In this document: positions 48,191 through 55,688 of the stretch, piece after piece | Layout of the letters: each line of letters begins with the position of its first letter | Numbering within the stretch: position 1 is the first letter of the stretch | Source of the DNA: Alteromonas aquimaris | GTDB taxonomy: Bacteria; Pseudomonadota; Gammaproteobacteria; Enterobacterales; Alteromonadaceae | Assembly (NCBI RefSeq): GCF_026183695.1 | Contig: NZ_JAPFRD010000013.1 | Coordinates: 186,001 to 250,000, forward strand | DNA length: 64,000 nucleotides | Direction: 5' to 3' | The notes under the pieces: model-generated | The model's input: the letters and a program-made list of their open reading frames with translations, nothing else | Database searches by the model: none | What the model was told of the DNA's origin: nothing | Position numbers and translations under genes: made by a program

Positions 48191-48568
48191 TTAGCTAATC
48201 GGGGGACGAAAATGACCGGAGGGAATATTACGAGTCGCCTGGCCGGCGAAGAGGTAAAATTCAGGACTTTGAACATTGGGTAAGATTGGCGTACCGCTCA
48301 CTAAAAATAGTGGGAGATTCACACACAATTGAGGCGGACAGTAACACTCTTCTTCACAGCATGTTTCGCTTTGTATGGCTTCATCGTTGAGATTTTTGCC
48401 ACAATGATTACTGTGACTATTAGACTCTGTAACAAGCTGCATTTGATGCATTGAACCCGACAGCTCATTGGGGTGACTATGGCTATTACTATGCACAGCA
48501 TATTGCTGCGCCAACGCCTGAACGCTGACAGCAAAGAGTAATAAAACAATGCCAATGCTACGGGTCAC
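48191..48568 (-). CDS. His/Cys-rich exported protein heading the metal-efflux operon
   Basis: About 125 aa, with a signal peptide (TRSIGIVLLLFAVSVQALA) and a mature region unusually rich in His, Cys and Met: HSNSHSHPNELSGSMHQMQ, SNHCGKN and ETCCEEECYCPPQLC. It resembles small proteins found upstream of copper-resistance operons (CopL or DUF2946-like), and metal binding is likely. GTG at 48568 was chosen because it gives a compact signal peptide with AGG upstream; a TTG at 48589 adds seven residues. About 170 bp separate its stop from the cusC start. A periplasmic metal buffer or sensor role is an inference. Confidence 0.65.
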   Translation of the reverse strand: MTRSIGIVLLLFAVSVQALAQQYAVHSNSHSHPNELSGSMHQMQLVTESNSHSNHCGKNLNDEAIQSETCCEEECYCPPQLCVNLPLFLVSGTPILPNVQSPEFYLFAGQATRNIPSGHFRPPIS

Positions 48569-48600
48569 GGGTAATGCCTGAGTAATCAAAATGCTAACTG

Positions 48601-48640
48601 AGTATATCGTGCTTCGTGACAGAATTAAACAGCACTGTTT
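48601..48640 (-). promoter_or_regulatory. candidate promoter and operator of the metal-efflux operon
   Basis: On the minus strand TATACT (plus 48601-48606) is a good -10 element about 32 nt before the GTG start. A perfect 14-bp palindrome AAACAGCACTGTTT (48627-48640) overlaps the expected -35 position. This is not the CueR-type or E. coli CusR-type box as far as can be seen. A repressor or two-component response-regulator site is possible. Confidence 0.4.
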
Positions 48641-48714
48641 TCGTCATACAGAAAAGTGGTAGCTGATAAAGTCCGGTGTATTTTTTTAATTAAACTCTAT
48701 ACTAACTGGTAAGA

Positions 48715-48744
48715 GGAAAATCGGGTCCGTGGAGCCGATTTTCC
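48715..48744 (-). terminator. terminator-like hairpin after the host-attachment-type gene
   Basis: 10-bp perfect stem GGAAAATCGG, 10-nt loop, CCGATTTTCC, 13 nt past the stop of the minus-strand gene at 48757. The U-tract is short (TCCTCTT), so efficiency is uncertain. Confidence 0.55.
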
Positions 48745-48756
48745 ACATCAATTTGA

Positions 48757-49227
48757 TTAATGAGGTTTTGAAGTGGCCATCGGATTATTGGCTTCTTTCA
48801 AATAATTGAGCCACGTAGATTCGTCAGCATTTACCACATCTTTGGTCACTGTTGTACCAACAATTTTCTCAAGCTGATCATTCATTTTTTTTCTAATCTT
48901 GCCTAAAAATGCGGGTTCAGCGATAAAGTCTATGTGATAAACCTTTTCAGAGCAGCGCTTTTTATCCAGCCAGTCTACTACGGACGCAGAAAACTCATCC
49001 GCTTCATGCTCTGCTGCATCTTTGCGACTCATCGTATCGACACCGGGAACGCGCGCGCTGGGCGCAGAAAATGAGCCGGACCGATCCGTTACCAAATCAC
49101 TATCCATTTTTCGACCGTCACGATTATTTAGTACGGTGACAGGCTCAAGTTCAGTCGCATTATTCCTAACCTGAAATATCTTAGCTTCACTTCGATTTGC
49201 AACCACAAGATACGATTTACCGATCAT
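48757..49227 (-). CDS. host-attachment-family (baeRF-type) protein
   Basis: 156-aa cytoplasmic protein of the so-called host attachment protein family, related to archaeal/eukaryotic release-factor-like (baeRF) domains. Recognised from the start SYLVVANRSEAKIFQV, the central GRKMDSDLVTDRSGSFSA segment and the FIAEPAFLGKIRKKM strand-helix. The name comes from a plant-associated relative and does not show function here; a ribosome-linked stress role has been proposed for baeRF domains. It stands alone, upstream of the metal operon, with its own terminator. Confidence 0.82.
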   Translation of the reverse strand: MIGKSYLVVANRSEAKIFQVRNNATELEPVTVLNNRDGRKMDSDLVTDRSGSFSAPSARVPGVDTMSRKDAAEHEADEFSASVVDWLDKKRCSEKVYHIDFIAEPAFLGKIRKKMNDQLEKIVGTTVTKDVVNADESTWLNYLKEANNPMATSKPH

Positions 49228-49566
49228 AATGACTCCTTATATTAAGCGTAATATTTAAGTGTAGTTAACGAATTGAAATCAGCCACTTCGCACAAGATAA
49301 GTTAACTTAACTTTATTAAATATGATGTGAGCTGTTAGCTCCCATACTAAACTTTGTACCGTTCAAAGTGGTGCGGCGATCAAAATTGTGGCTATCGCCC
49401 CGGGGCCTATTTTCAAGCGGCCGCCGGCACAACGTGTGCGAAAGATAACAAACGCTTTAAAAAGGCGAAGGTTCGTAGTGTAGATGGTAGCTCCACATGC
49501 ATGAGTAGAGTCAGGCTATAAAGAGGTATTTCGGAACCAGACAACGAAGTGTTCCTCTAAACTAAA
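49228..49566. other. intergenic region, no supported gene
   Basis: About 340 bp upstream of the host-attachment-type gene and downstream of the first PEP-CTERM gene. Contains a GC-rich block with GCGGCCGCC near 49418-49427 and short imperfect repeats. No gene or RNA recognised. The promoter for the 48757-49227 gene should be near the right side of its start (49228-49290). Confidence 0.35.
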
Positions 49567-49589
49567 AAAGCCGCTTTAGAAGCGGCTTT
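49567..49589 (-). terminator. Rho-independent terminator of PEP-CTERM gene 1
   Basis: Stem AAAGCCGCTT, loop TAG, AAGCGGCTTT, about 28 nt past the stop. On the minus strand it is followed by TTTTTAGT. Confidence 0.85.
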
Positions 49590-49616
49590 CGAGTTAAATA
49601 GTATTACTTTTTTGAC

Positions 49617-50600
49617 TTACTTTGCTTTTCTGCGAGTGAATCCAGAAAGGGCTAATAAGCTGGCCGCGAAGATAGCAAGCGTTGAAGGCTCTGGCGCATC
49701 GATGGCACGAATTGCGAATTGAGCGTTAAGTACGTTGACACCATTTTCTCGTGTCGCGAAACCTATACTTTCACCTACCACGCTTAAACCGCTTAAGCGT
49801 GTGATTAATTCATAATCTCTGTGATACAGTGCTGCATCCACGCCCTGAACCTTAAATTTTACCGAGAAATCGATAAAATCATCGCCTCTGTTAATAATGG
49901 CAATCGTTGTAGATGCATCGCTAGCAGGAAGCATTTGGAAAATATCGGAACAACCTTTTTCATTAATCGATTCAGGGGTACGAGCAGCCGGACCAAATGG
50001 GCAAGTACCATCAGCATCCAGGCCGCCATTTGGCGTTTCCCAAAAATCGACTAAGAACATTAACTCAGGTGCGTTAACTTCAATTCCAGTGGGCATTACT
50101 GCTTGAAGCTGAATGCCATCCACGATGGTAACACCATCTAAAAATTGACCTGTGATAGGAAAGTTATCGTGACGAAGTGCGGTACCCTGCTTGAAAAAGT
50201 GAGTGTAATCTTCGCCGATTGCTGCTGTAACTGCATTGCCCTGAGCGCTGCCATCAGTAATGTTGACCCATTCACCATTTTCGTTCCAAGTCTCTGTCGA
50301 CTCGTTAGTCACTGGAGAATTGATTTTAAGACAGCTCTGCCCCTTCCGAGTGCTTACCGCGTCGCCCCAACACACGTTGTCTGGCAAAGCACCAGTGGAA
50401 AGAATTGAAGTTCCACCATCAGCGCTGTCCCCGTCTACTGTAGGATCGTTGACTGCGTTAGCAGGTTTCCTGGTGAATTCAGGATTGAAAAAGCCGGCTT
50501 CGTTAGTAAATGACCACTGCTGAATAAGCATAGGGTCTGCTAACGAAGAAAAACTTGTGGAAACAGCTATAGCGGCTGCAATAATTTTGATTGATTTCAT
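49617..50600 (-). CDS. PEP-CTERM protein (THxN-like), copy 1
   Basis: 327-aa exported protein with a signal peptide (MKSIKIIAAAIAVSTSFSSLA) and a C-terminal PEP-CTERM sorting signal: PEPSTLAIFAASLLALSGF followed by basic residues (TRRKAK). The centre has TALRHDNFPITGQFL, resembling the T-x-H-x-N motif of the THxN family, and paired Cys (DNVCWGD, SCLKIN, TCPFG, GCSDIF). Sorting needs an exosortase (XrtA/EpsH type), not seen in this window. A close paralog lies 360 bp upstream on the same strand, each with its own terminator, so they are separate transcripts after a tandem duplication. Role at the cell surface unknown. Confidence 0.85.
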   Translation of the reverse strand: MKSIKIIAAAIAVSTSFSSLADPMLIQQWSFTNEAGFFNPEFTRKPANAVNDPTVDGDSADGGTSILSTGALPDNVCWGDAVSTRKGQSCLKINSPVTNESTETWNENGEWVNITDGSAQGNAVTAAIGEDYTHFFKQGTALRHDNFPITGQFLDGVTIVDGIQLQAVMPTGIEVNAPELMFLVDFWETPNGGLDADGTCPFGPAARTPESINEKGCSDIFQMLPASDASTTIAIINRGDDFIDFSVKFKVQGVDAALYHRDYELITRLSGLSVVGESIGFATRENGVNVLNAQFAIRAIDAPEPSTLAIFAASLLALSGFTRRKAK

Positions 50601-50918
50601 ACTACTTACTACCTACTAACCTGAAATATTAAGAAAATGTTACTTGACTGAAAATAATTCAGCAATCACCGTGCCATTATTTTAAGCGACTGATTCTTAA
50701 TGGAATATATTTTTTCTAACAAAGCGCAAAGTTGTATGTGTAAAAAAAGCTGACGCTTTATGTAAGAAATTTTGCGGGTTATTACATGCCGCCGAGAAGA
50801 GGCTTAAGTCATCAGTTCGTAATACAAAGGTTGCGAGTAGTCTTATGAGCGTAAGTTTTAATTAGCGTATTTTTTGTTTCATTATATCGCTGTAACATAT
50901 CCTAATTCGAAAAAGTTA
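50601..50918. other. promoter region of PEP-CTERM gene 1
   Basis: About 320 bp between the two PEP-CTERM genes, AT-rich, without a gene. It should hold the promoter of the 49617-50600 gene. No clear operator or repeat recognised. Confidence 0.35.
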
Positions 50919-50943
50919 AAAAGCCGCCAAAAAGGCGGCTTTT
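50919..50943 (-). terminator. Rho-independent terminator of PEP-CTERM gene 2
   Basis: 10-bp perfect stem AAAAGCCGCC, loop AAAAA, GGCGGCTTTT, 18 nt past the stop. On the minus strand it is followed by TTTAACTTTTTC. Confidence 0.85.
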
Positions 50944-50960
50944 GTAAATCGATAATTAGC

Positions 50961-51956
50961 TTATTTTTTCATTTTTCTGCGAGAGAAGCCTGCAAGACCT
51001 AGCAAGCTAGCTGCAAAAACTGCTAACGTTGAAGGTTCAGGAGCATCCACTGCGCGAATTGCAAATTGCGCATTCAGAATATTTACGCCGTTTTCACGGG
51101 TTGCAAAACCACGTCCATCATCAAATGCTACGTCCAATCCGCTCAAGCGAGTGATTAGCTCGTAATCCCGATGATACATAGATGCATCCACACCAGCCAC
51201 TTTGAACTTCACGGAGAAATCGATGTAGTCTGGTCCCTGAGCAATTATATTCAAGCTACCGCCCATATCATTGTTGAAACCGATGATTTCAAACAAATCA
51301 GAACAACCGCGCGCATTGACTGAATTAGCAGTGAATGCTGCAGGACCAAATGGACAGGTACCATCTGCATCAAGACCCGCGTTTGGCGTTTCCCAGAAGT
51401 CAACCATAAAGCTTAACTGAGGGGCATTAACTACCGTGCCGCTAGGCGTAACTGCGGTTAATTGCAAGCCGTCTGTGATGGTGACCGTATCAAGAAACTG
51501 TCCCGTAATTGGGAAGTTGTCATGACGTAATGCTGTCCCTTGCTTAAAGGCGCTTGTGTAGTCCAGACCTTTTCCAACAGTCATAGCATTGCCTTGGGGA
51601 GCGCCGCCATTTAAATCTTGCATCACACCATTTTCATCCCAGCTTTGCGTAGTGTTATTGCTCACAGGGGAGTTAATAGTAAGACAGCTTTGTTGACCAC
51701 CGCTACCACCAGCTGGATCACCCCAACATAAATTGTCCGGAAGCGAGCCGCCAACTAGAATAGAGGTACCACCATTGGCACTGTCACCAGACAAAGTTGG
51801 ATGGTTCACAGCATTACTTGGTCGCTTAGTAGCAGTGAAGCTTGAAAAACCCGCTTCGTTAATGAATGACCATTGTTCGATAACCATTGGATCAGCGAAT
51901 GCTGACGTACTGGCTGTTAATGCTGTTGCGACAGCAATTATATTTAATTTTTTCAT
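50961..51956 (-). CDS. PEP-CTERM protein (THxN-like), copy 2
   Basis: 331-aa paralog of the downstream PEP-CTERM protein. Signal peptide MKKLNIIAVATALTASTSAFA; the same central motif TALRHDNFPITGQFL; same Cys pattern (DNLCWGD, SCLTIN, TCPFG, GCSDLF); C-terminal signal PEPSTLAVFAASLLGLAGF then SRRKMKK. Differences cluster in the region around GLDYTSAFKQG and the DMGGSLNIIAQG segment. Expected to be exported and sorted by an exosortase encoded elsewhere. Function unknown. Confidence 0.85.
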   Translation of the reverse strand: MKKLNIIAVATALTASTSAFADPMVIEQWSFINEAGFSSFTATKRPSNAVNHPTLSGDSANGGTSILVGGSLPDNLCWGDPAGGSGGQQSCLTINSPVSNNTTQSWDENGVMQDLNGGAPQGNAMTVGKGLDYTSAFKQGTALRHDNFPITGQFLDTVTITDGLQLTAVTPSGTVVNAPQLSFMVDFWETPNAGLDADGTCPFGPAAFTANSVNARGCSDLFEIIGFNNDMGGSLNIIAQGPDYIDFSVKFKVAGVDASMYHRDYELITRLSGLDVAFDDGRGFATRENGVNILNAQFAIRAVDAPEPSTLAVFAASLLGLAGFSRRKMKK

Positions 51957-52676
51957 ACTTTAAGAATCCCTTTTGTGTTCCGAAAACCCAAAGTGTTCTC
52001 GATCTGCGTAGCTATTAGCATTTGGTGTGCCAAAATCACAATGTGAAGAGGGACTATGCAAAAATTTAAAAACCACCCACTAAAATGTAGCCAAACCAGC
52101 GCACGCCGGCGTGCGGCCGCCACGTGCGGCTCAGGAGAAAGAAGAGATAGACGAGCCAGCTTGAATAAAATCACGCTATGAATAGCGTTTTACTATAGTA
52201 AATATGGCACGGCCTTACATAACTAAATATAAATTTTGCAAAGCGGTGAGTAAATTTCTCATACTCTTTCGTGTGGGATTTCAAAAGGGGATACAGGACG
52301 AAGGAATAAGTTACTTTTTCACGTCGGTGGAGTCTCGATCAATCTATCACATCGGTGCGAACAGTATATTTTTTTACTTTATTTCAATTAGTTAACGTGA
52401 TCACAAATGGCTGTACGGTTTTGGCAACTTTATTCTTCATCTCCCTTCAATGAATTAGCCACAAAGCATCCATATCATATAGGCCATGTCATTAAACTTG
52501 TGTTCCTTGCTTTTTTCCGAAAACAAGTTGCCATTCAATGGTTCGTAGGTACATAGCTTAGGGTTTATGATATAAATACCAGGTAGTTTAGATAGAGTAT
52601 TCGAGTGATAAGCGTGTTGCCGTTAGTCTTAAAGTGTTTTCTCACCCAAATGTTTGTAAAGTATTAAGGATGTTGC
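51957..52676. other. long AT-rich intergenic region with a GC-rich palindrome
   Basis: About 720 bp between the divergent PEP-CTERM gene 2 and the membrane regulator gene. Contains GCACGCCGGCGTGC (about 52097-52110), a perfect 14-bp palindrome, followed closely by GCCGC/GCGGC arms. A 63-codon plus frame (52204-52395) lacks any domain or ribosome site and was not accepted. Likely holds both divergent promoters. Confidence 0.35.
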
Positions 52677-54869
52677 ATGCAGGTAGTGCGAAGCACTGAT
52701 TGGTATTTCTGTATAAAAAATCAGGAACTTATATATCTTGATGGCAATGTTGTGGTGTTGCAGACTCGTTTGGCGCGTTGTCTTGAAGCACTGATATTAA
52801 ATGCAGGCGAAACGATTAGCTATGATGAACTGTTACTGAAGGTCTGGAAAACAGAGCATCGCGATTCCAGTACGATCTCTTCGGTTATCGCAGAATTAAG
52901 AAAGTTAATTAATTGTCGTAAAAAAGGCCCTACCTATATTAAAACAGTCCCTAAGAAGGGTTACTGTTTCGTTGGCAGTGTAGAAATTCTCGAACTTTCT
53001 CCACAAGAAATCTCCGCACTTAAGAACTTAAACAAACCTACAACAAGCCAGGAAACGTTTTCTTTACCCAACCCTGGAGAGACCCGAACCGTCTCTCCTA
53101 CAATTATTAGTGAACCAGCAGCAGAAGGCTATATAGAATCGACTGGTAGTGAAGAAGATAGCTACCCCTCCTCCTCTAGTTGGAAACGGAATTGGTGGGC
53201 AGCTGGTCTAGTTTTGCTTACTTTTTCCATCATTGCGGTATATTGGATGAGCGAAACAAAACCGCCTAACTCCAGCAAAGAAAGTATGTACGACAGCCTT
53301 CATATATATACTTATGAGCCGGGATTGGAATTAGAATTTGATGTAAGTCAATCGGGGGATTGGCTGGTCTACGCCCATCAAACTTCTCTCTCTACACCTA
53401 AAACAATTATCTTAAAAAACTTAACTACTAATAAAGCGTATTATTATGACTCTATCGATAATGAGAGCGTCTATTCACCCAGCTTCTCCCCTGACGCAAA
53501 GAAAATTGTTTTTATAAAGAGTACCGCAGAAGCATGCCAGGTAAGAACTATTGAAATAAACGAAAATGGCTTTCTACCGGAAACCGATACATATATAAGT
53601 AGTTGTGGCCTTTCCCGCATCTGGACCACTACTGCGTTTACAGCAGACGGCAAAAATATCTTTTTTAGTCGGTCCACGTCATTGGCCGACCCGCTGAAAA
53701 TAATAAAACTTAATTTAGAAACCGGATTCGAGCGTCAAATCACCTCGCCAGCTACCTCCGGACGTGGTGATTACTCCTTTTCACTCTCGCCAGATGGAGA
53801 AAAACTGGCCATTGTCCGAAACCATTTATGGAAGAGTTCTAATATAATGGTCTTGGAGTTGGATTCAGAGGAGATCAATCATGTCCAGTCGCTCCCTTAT
53901 TTGATACTCGGCGTAGGGTGGATGGACGACAATACACTGCTTTATGTGAATTTCGATAAGCGAATGGTCGCGTACAATATCGAAGATTCGAAGGAGGCTT
54001 TTCCGATAACCAATGAGAGGCATCTCCACTTCCCCATTATGCGAGAAGGACGATTATATGCTACGCGGGGAGAGATCCTCGATTCCACTATCTGGCGTTT
54101 TCCACTTTCCAATGAATTAGGTATAAAACCAGAACCGTTTATCGATACCCCCTACAAAGACCAAGCTCCGGTCGCGACCGAGAATGGTGTTTATTTTATA
54201 TCTAACCGGACGGGAAAGAATCAAATTTGGTTGCAAAGTAATCGAGGTCTAAGTCAAGTCTCAAAATTCGAAGAGTCAGGTCTGATAGAGGAAATTGTGT
54301 ACGCATCAGAGCTTAATCAGCTTTTAGGCTTATTCAATCATCGACTATTTAGTATTAATTTAGAATCAAATAAATTCACGTTCCTTTCTAAAAATGTAGA
54401 AAGTATTAAGAACTTTTCTCTTTCTAGCGACGGTTATTCTGTCCTCTATGCTGTGGAACAAGATGAAATATGGTCAATCTATCGATTTGATATCCGAACT
54501 GGGAAGCACCAATATTTGTTTAGAGGCTTTTCAGTTAAGTCGGTTGGGAATGAATTGTATTTCAGCAAATTACGAGAAACTGGGTTATGGAAATACGACT
54601 TAACCAATAATACGGAAGAACTTGTCCTCGAGAATAAGAACTTTAAAGCTGCTCAATATTGGCACATTTCTCAAAATTTCCTCATTTATCTTGTCGATAG
54701 AACCATTCATTACTTGTCCATCTCAGATATGAACGAAGTTTGGCGAATAAATTTGGATAACCGATCTAAAAATTTGTCATGTTCCAACGAAAAAAATCAA
54801 TGTTTTTTCGAACAATCAAGTTCTGGAAACACCGAAATCATTGAACTTAAAAAAACCAAGGAATTTTGA
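52677..54869 (+). CDS. ToxR/CadC-like membrane regulator with propeller-like sensor domain
   Basis: 730 aa. Cytoplasmic winged-helix DNA-binding domain of the OmpR/ToxR type at about 8-103 (QTRLARCLEALILNAGE, VIAELRKLI, IKTVPKKGYCFVG), a Ser/Pro-rich linker, one membrane helix at about 173-191, then a periplasmic domain of about 530 residues. That domain has TolB/WD40-like blade repeats (SPSFSPDAKKIVFIKS, SFSLSPDGEKLAIVRN). One-component sensors of this build read a periplasmic signal and act directly on DNA. The likely targets are neighbours: the small secreted peptide gene 91 nt downstream or the PEP-CTERM genes. Signal unknown. Confidence 0.87.
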   Translation: MQVVRSTDWYFCIKNQELIYLDGNVVVLQTRLARCLEALILNAGETISYDELLLKVWKTEHRDSSTISSVIAELRKLINCRKKGPTYIKTVPKKGYCFVGSVEILELSPQEISALKNLNKPTTSQETFSLPNPGETRTVSPTIISEPAAEGYIESTGSEEDSYPSSSSWKRNWWAAGLVLLTFSIIAVYWMSETKPPNSSKESMYDSLHIYTYEPGLELEFDVSQSGDWLVYAHQTSLSTPKTIILKNLTTNKAYYYDSIDNESVYSPSFSPDAKKIVFIKSTAEACQVRTIEINENGFLPETDTYISSCGLSRIWTTTAFTADGKNIFFSRSTSLADPLKIIKLNLETGFERQITSPATSGRGDYSFSLSPDGEKLAIVRNHLWKSSNIMVLELDSEEINHVQSLPYLILGVGWMDDNTLLYVNFDKRMVAYNIEDSKEAFPITNERHLHFPIMREGRLYATRGEILDSTIWRFPLSNELGIKPEPFIDTPYKDQAPVATENGVYFISNRTGKNQIWLQSNRGLSQVSKFEESGLIEEIVYASELNQLLGLFNHRLFSINLESNKFTFLSKNVESIKNFSLSSDGYSVLYAVEQDEIWSIYRFDIRTGKHQYLFRGFSVKSVGNELYFSKLRETGLWKYDLTNNTEELVLENKNFKAAQYWHISQNFLIYLVDRTIHYLSISDMNEVWRINLDNRSKNLSCSNEKNQCFFEQSSSGNTEIIELKKTKEF

Positions 54870-54960
54870 AGCTATTTCCACGTTACTTTAACTTTTATTT
54901 CATGCATTGTTTAGTCAGTGATTTAATACGACCCAAACAATGAATTAAAGGAAATGAGTT

Positions 54961-55143
54961 ATGAAAAACGTATTTAACAAGTTAACGGTTGTTCTTTTTT
55001 GCTTAGTGACATCGTTGATGGCGTCTAGCGCTGTGGCAACTGAGTCTGGCACCACTGCGGATAAGCCTCCACACTCAGGTACAACAAATGGTTCGTCTGG
55101 TCCGTGCAGAGAGTTTCCTCTTTGCTCCAGCAAATATGAATAA
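54961..55143 (+). CDS. small secreted peptide of unknown function
   Basis: 60-codon gene with a good signal peptide (MKNVFNKLTVVLFCLVTSLM, cleavage near SSAVA-TE). The predicted mature peptide is about 33 residues, rich in Gly, Ser, Thr and Pro, with two Cys enclosing five residues (CREFPLC), which could form a disulfide loop. AAGGA lies 8 nt before the ATG, and a strong terminator follows 32 nt after the stop, so expression is likely. It lies directly downstream of the membrane regulator. No family recognised; a signalling or toxin-like peptide is only one possibility. Confidence 0.65.
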   Translation: MKNVFNKLTVVLFCLVTSLMASSAVATESGTTADKPPHSGTTNGSSGPCREFPLCSSKYE

Positions 55144-55175
55144 ATAAATATAAAATCAAGCACTTACTCACTTCA

Positions 55176-55201
55176 AATGGAGCATCTTTTGATGCTCCAT
55201 T
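55176..55201 (+). terminator. terminator after the small peptide gene
   Basis: 11-bp perfect stem AATGGAGCATC, loop TTTT, GATGCTCCATT, followed by CATATT. Strong stem, weak U-tract. Confidence 0.7.
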
Positions 55202-55288
55202 CATATTACGCATAGCTTGTTAAGCTATCGTTAAATCAAAACAGTATCCCCGTTCCTTGACCATTTTACTGATGTGCTCCCATTAGAT

Positions 55289-55322
55289 GCCTAATTCCCT
55301 TTATTAAATTAGGCTTTTTTTT
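55289..55322 (+). terminator. second, strong Rho-independent terminator
   Basis: Stem GCCTAATT (55289-55296), 10-nt loop, AATTAGGC (55307-55314) and eight T. It lies 88 bp after the previous hairpin with no recognised gene between, so it is either a back-up terminator or the end of a short RNA. Confidence 0.8.
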
Positions 55323-55688
55323 ATCTGCACATGTTGCCATTCTTTGAGACACCTCCTTGGCCCGCAATCTATGGCTGACCCACTACGTATAGCGCGGTCA
55401 GCTCTACCTTGTAGGTTTACAAACACCTAATCATTTAAAGCAGAACAATTCTTATGGTTCTAATAATAGTTTCAAAACACTTTGACACTGTTACCCGATC
55501 GACTCATAAACCATATAGACTATTGAATACATTACATTTATTTAACCAAGGAATTAGCGAGGATTTATCAAAGAACTTCTTGCCTAAACTCTTCAATATT
55601 GTTGTTGAGGTTAAGCGATAACTTTGACCGAATAAATGTGTTTATGCGGAGTTCTCGCTGTGCACTAAGTTTTGTGGGAGATTTTAAA
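55323..55688. other. intergenic region before the adenylation-domain gene
   Basis: About 365 bp with no supported gene. An in-frame extension of the next gene to 55599 exists but is not favoured, because the conserved domain begins after the ATG at 55689, which has GGGAG upstream. Confidence 0.35.

Noticed and set aside
52204..52395. 63-codon plus frame in the long intergenic region
   Set aside because: No start signal or family; AT-rich chance frame.
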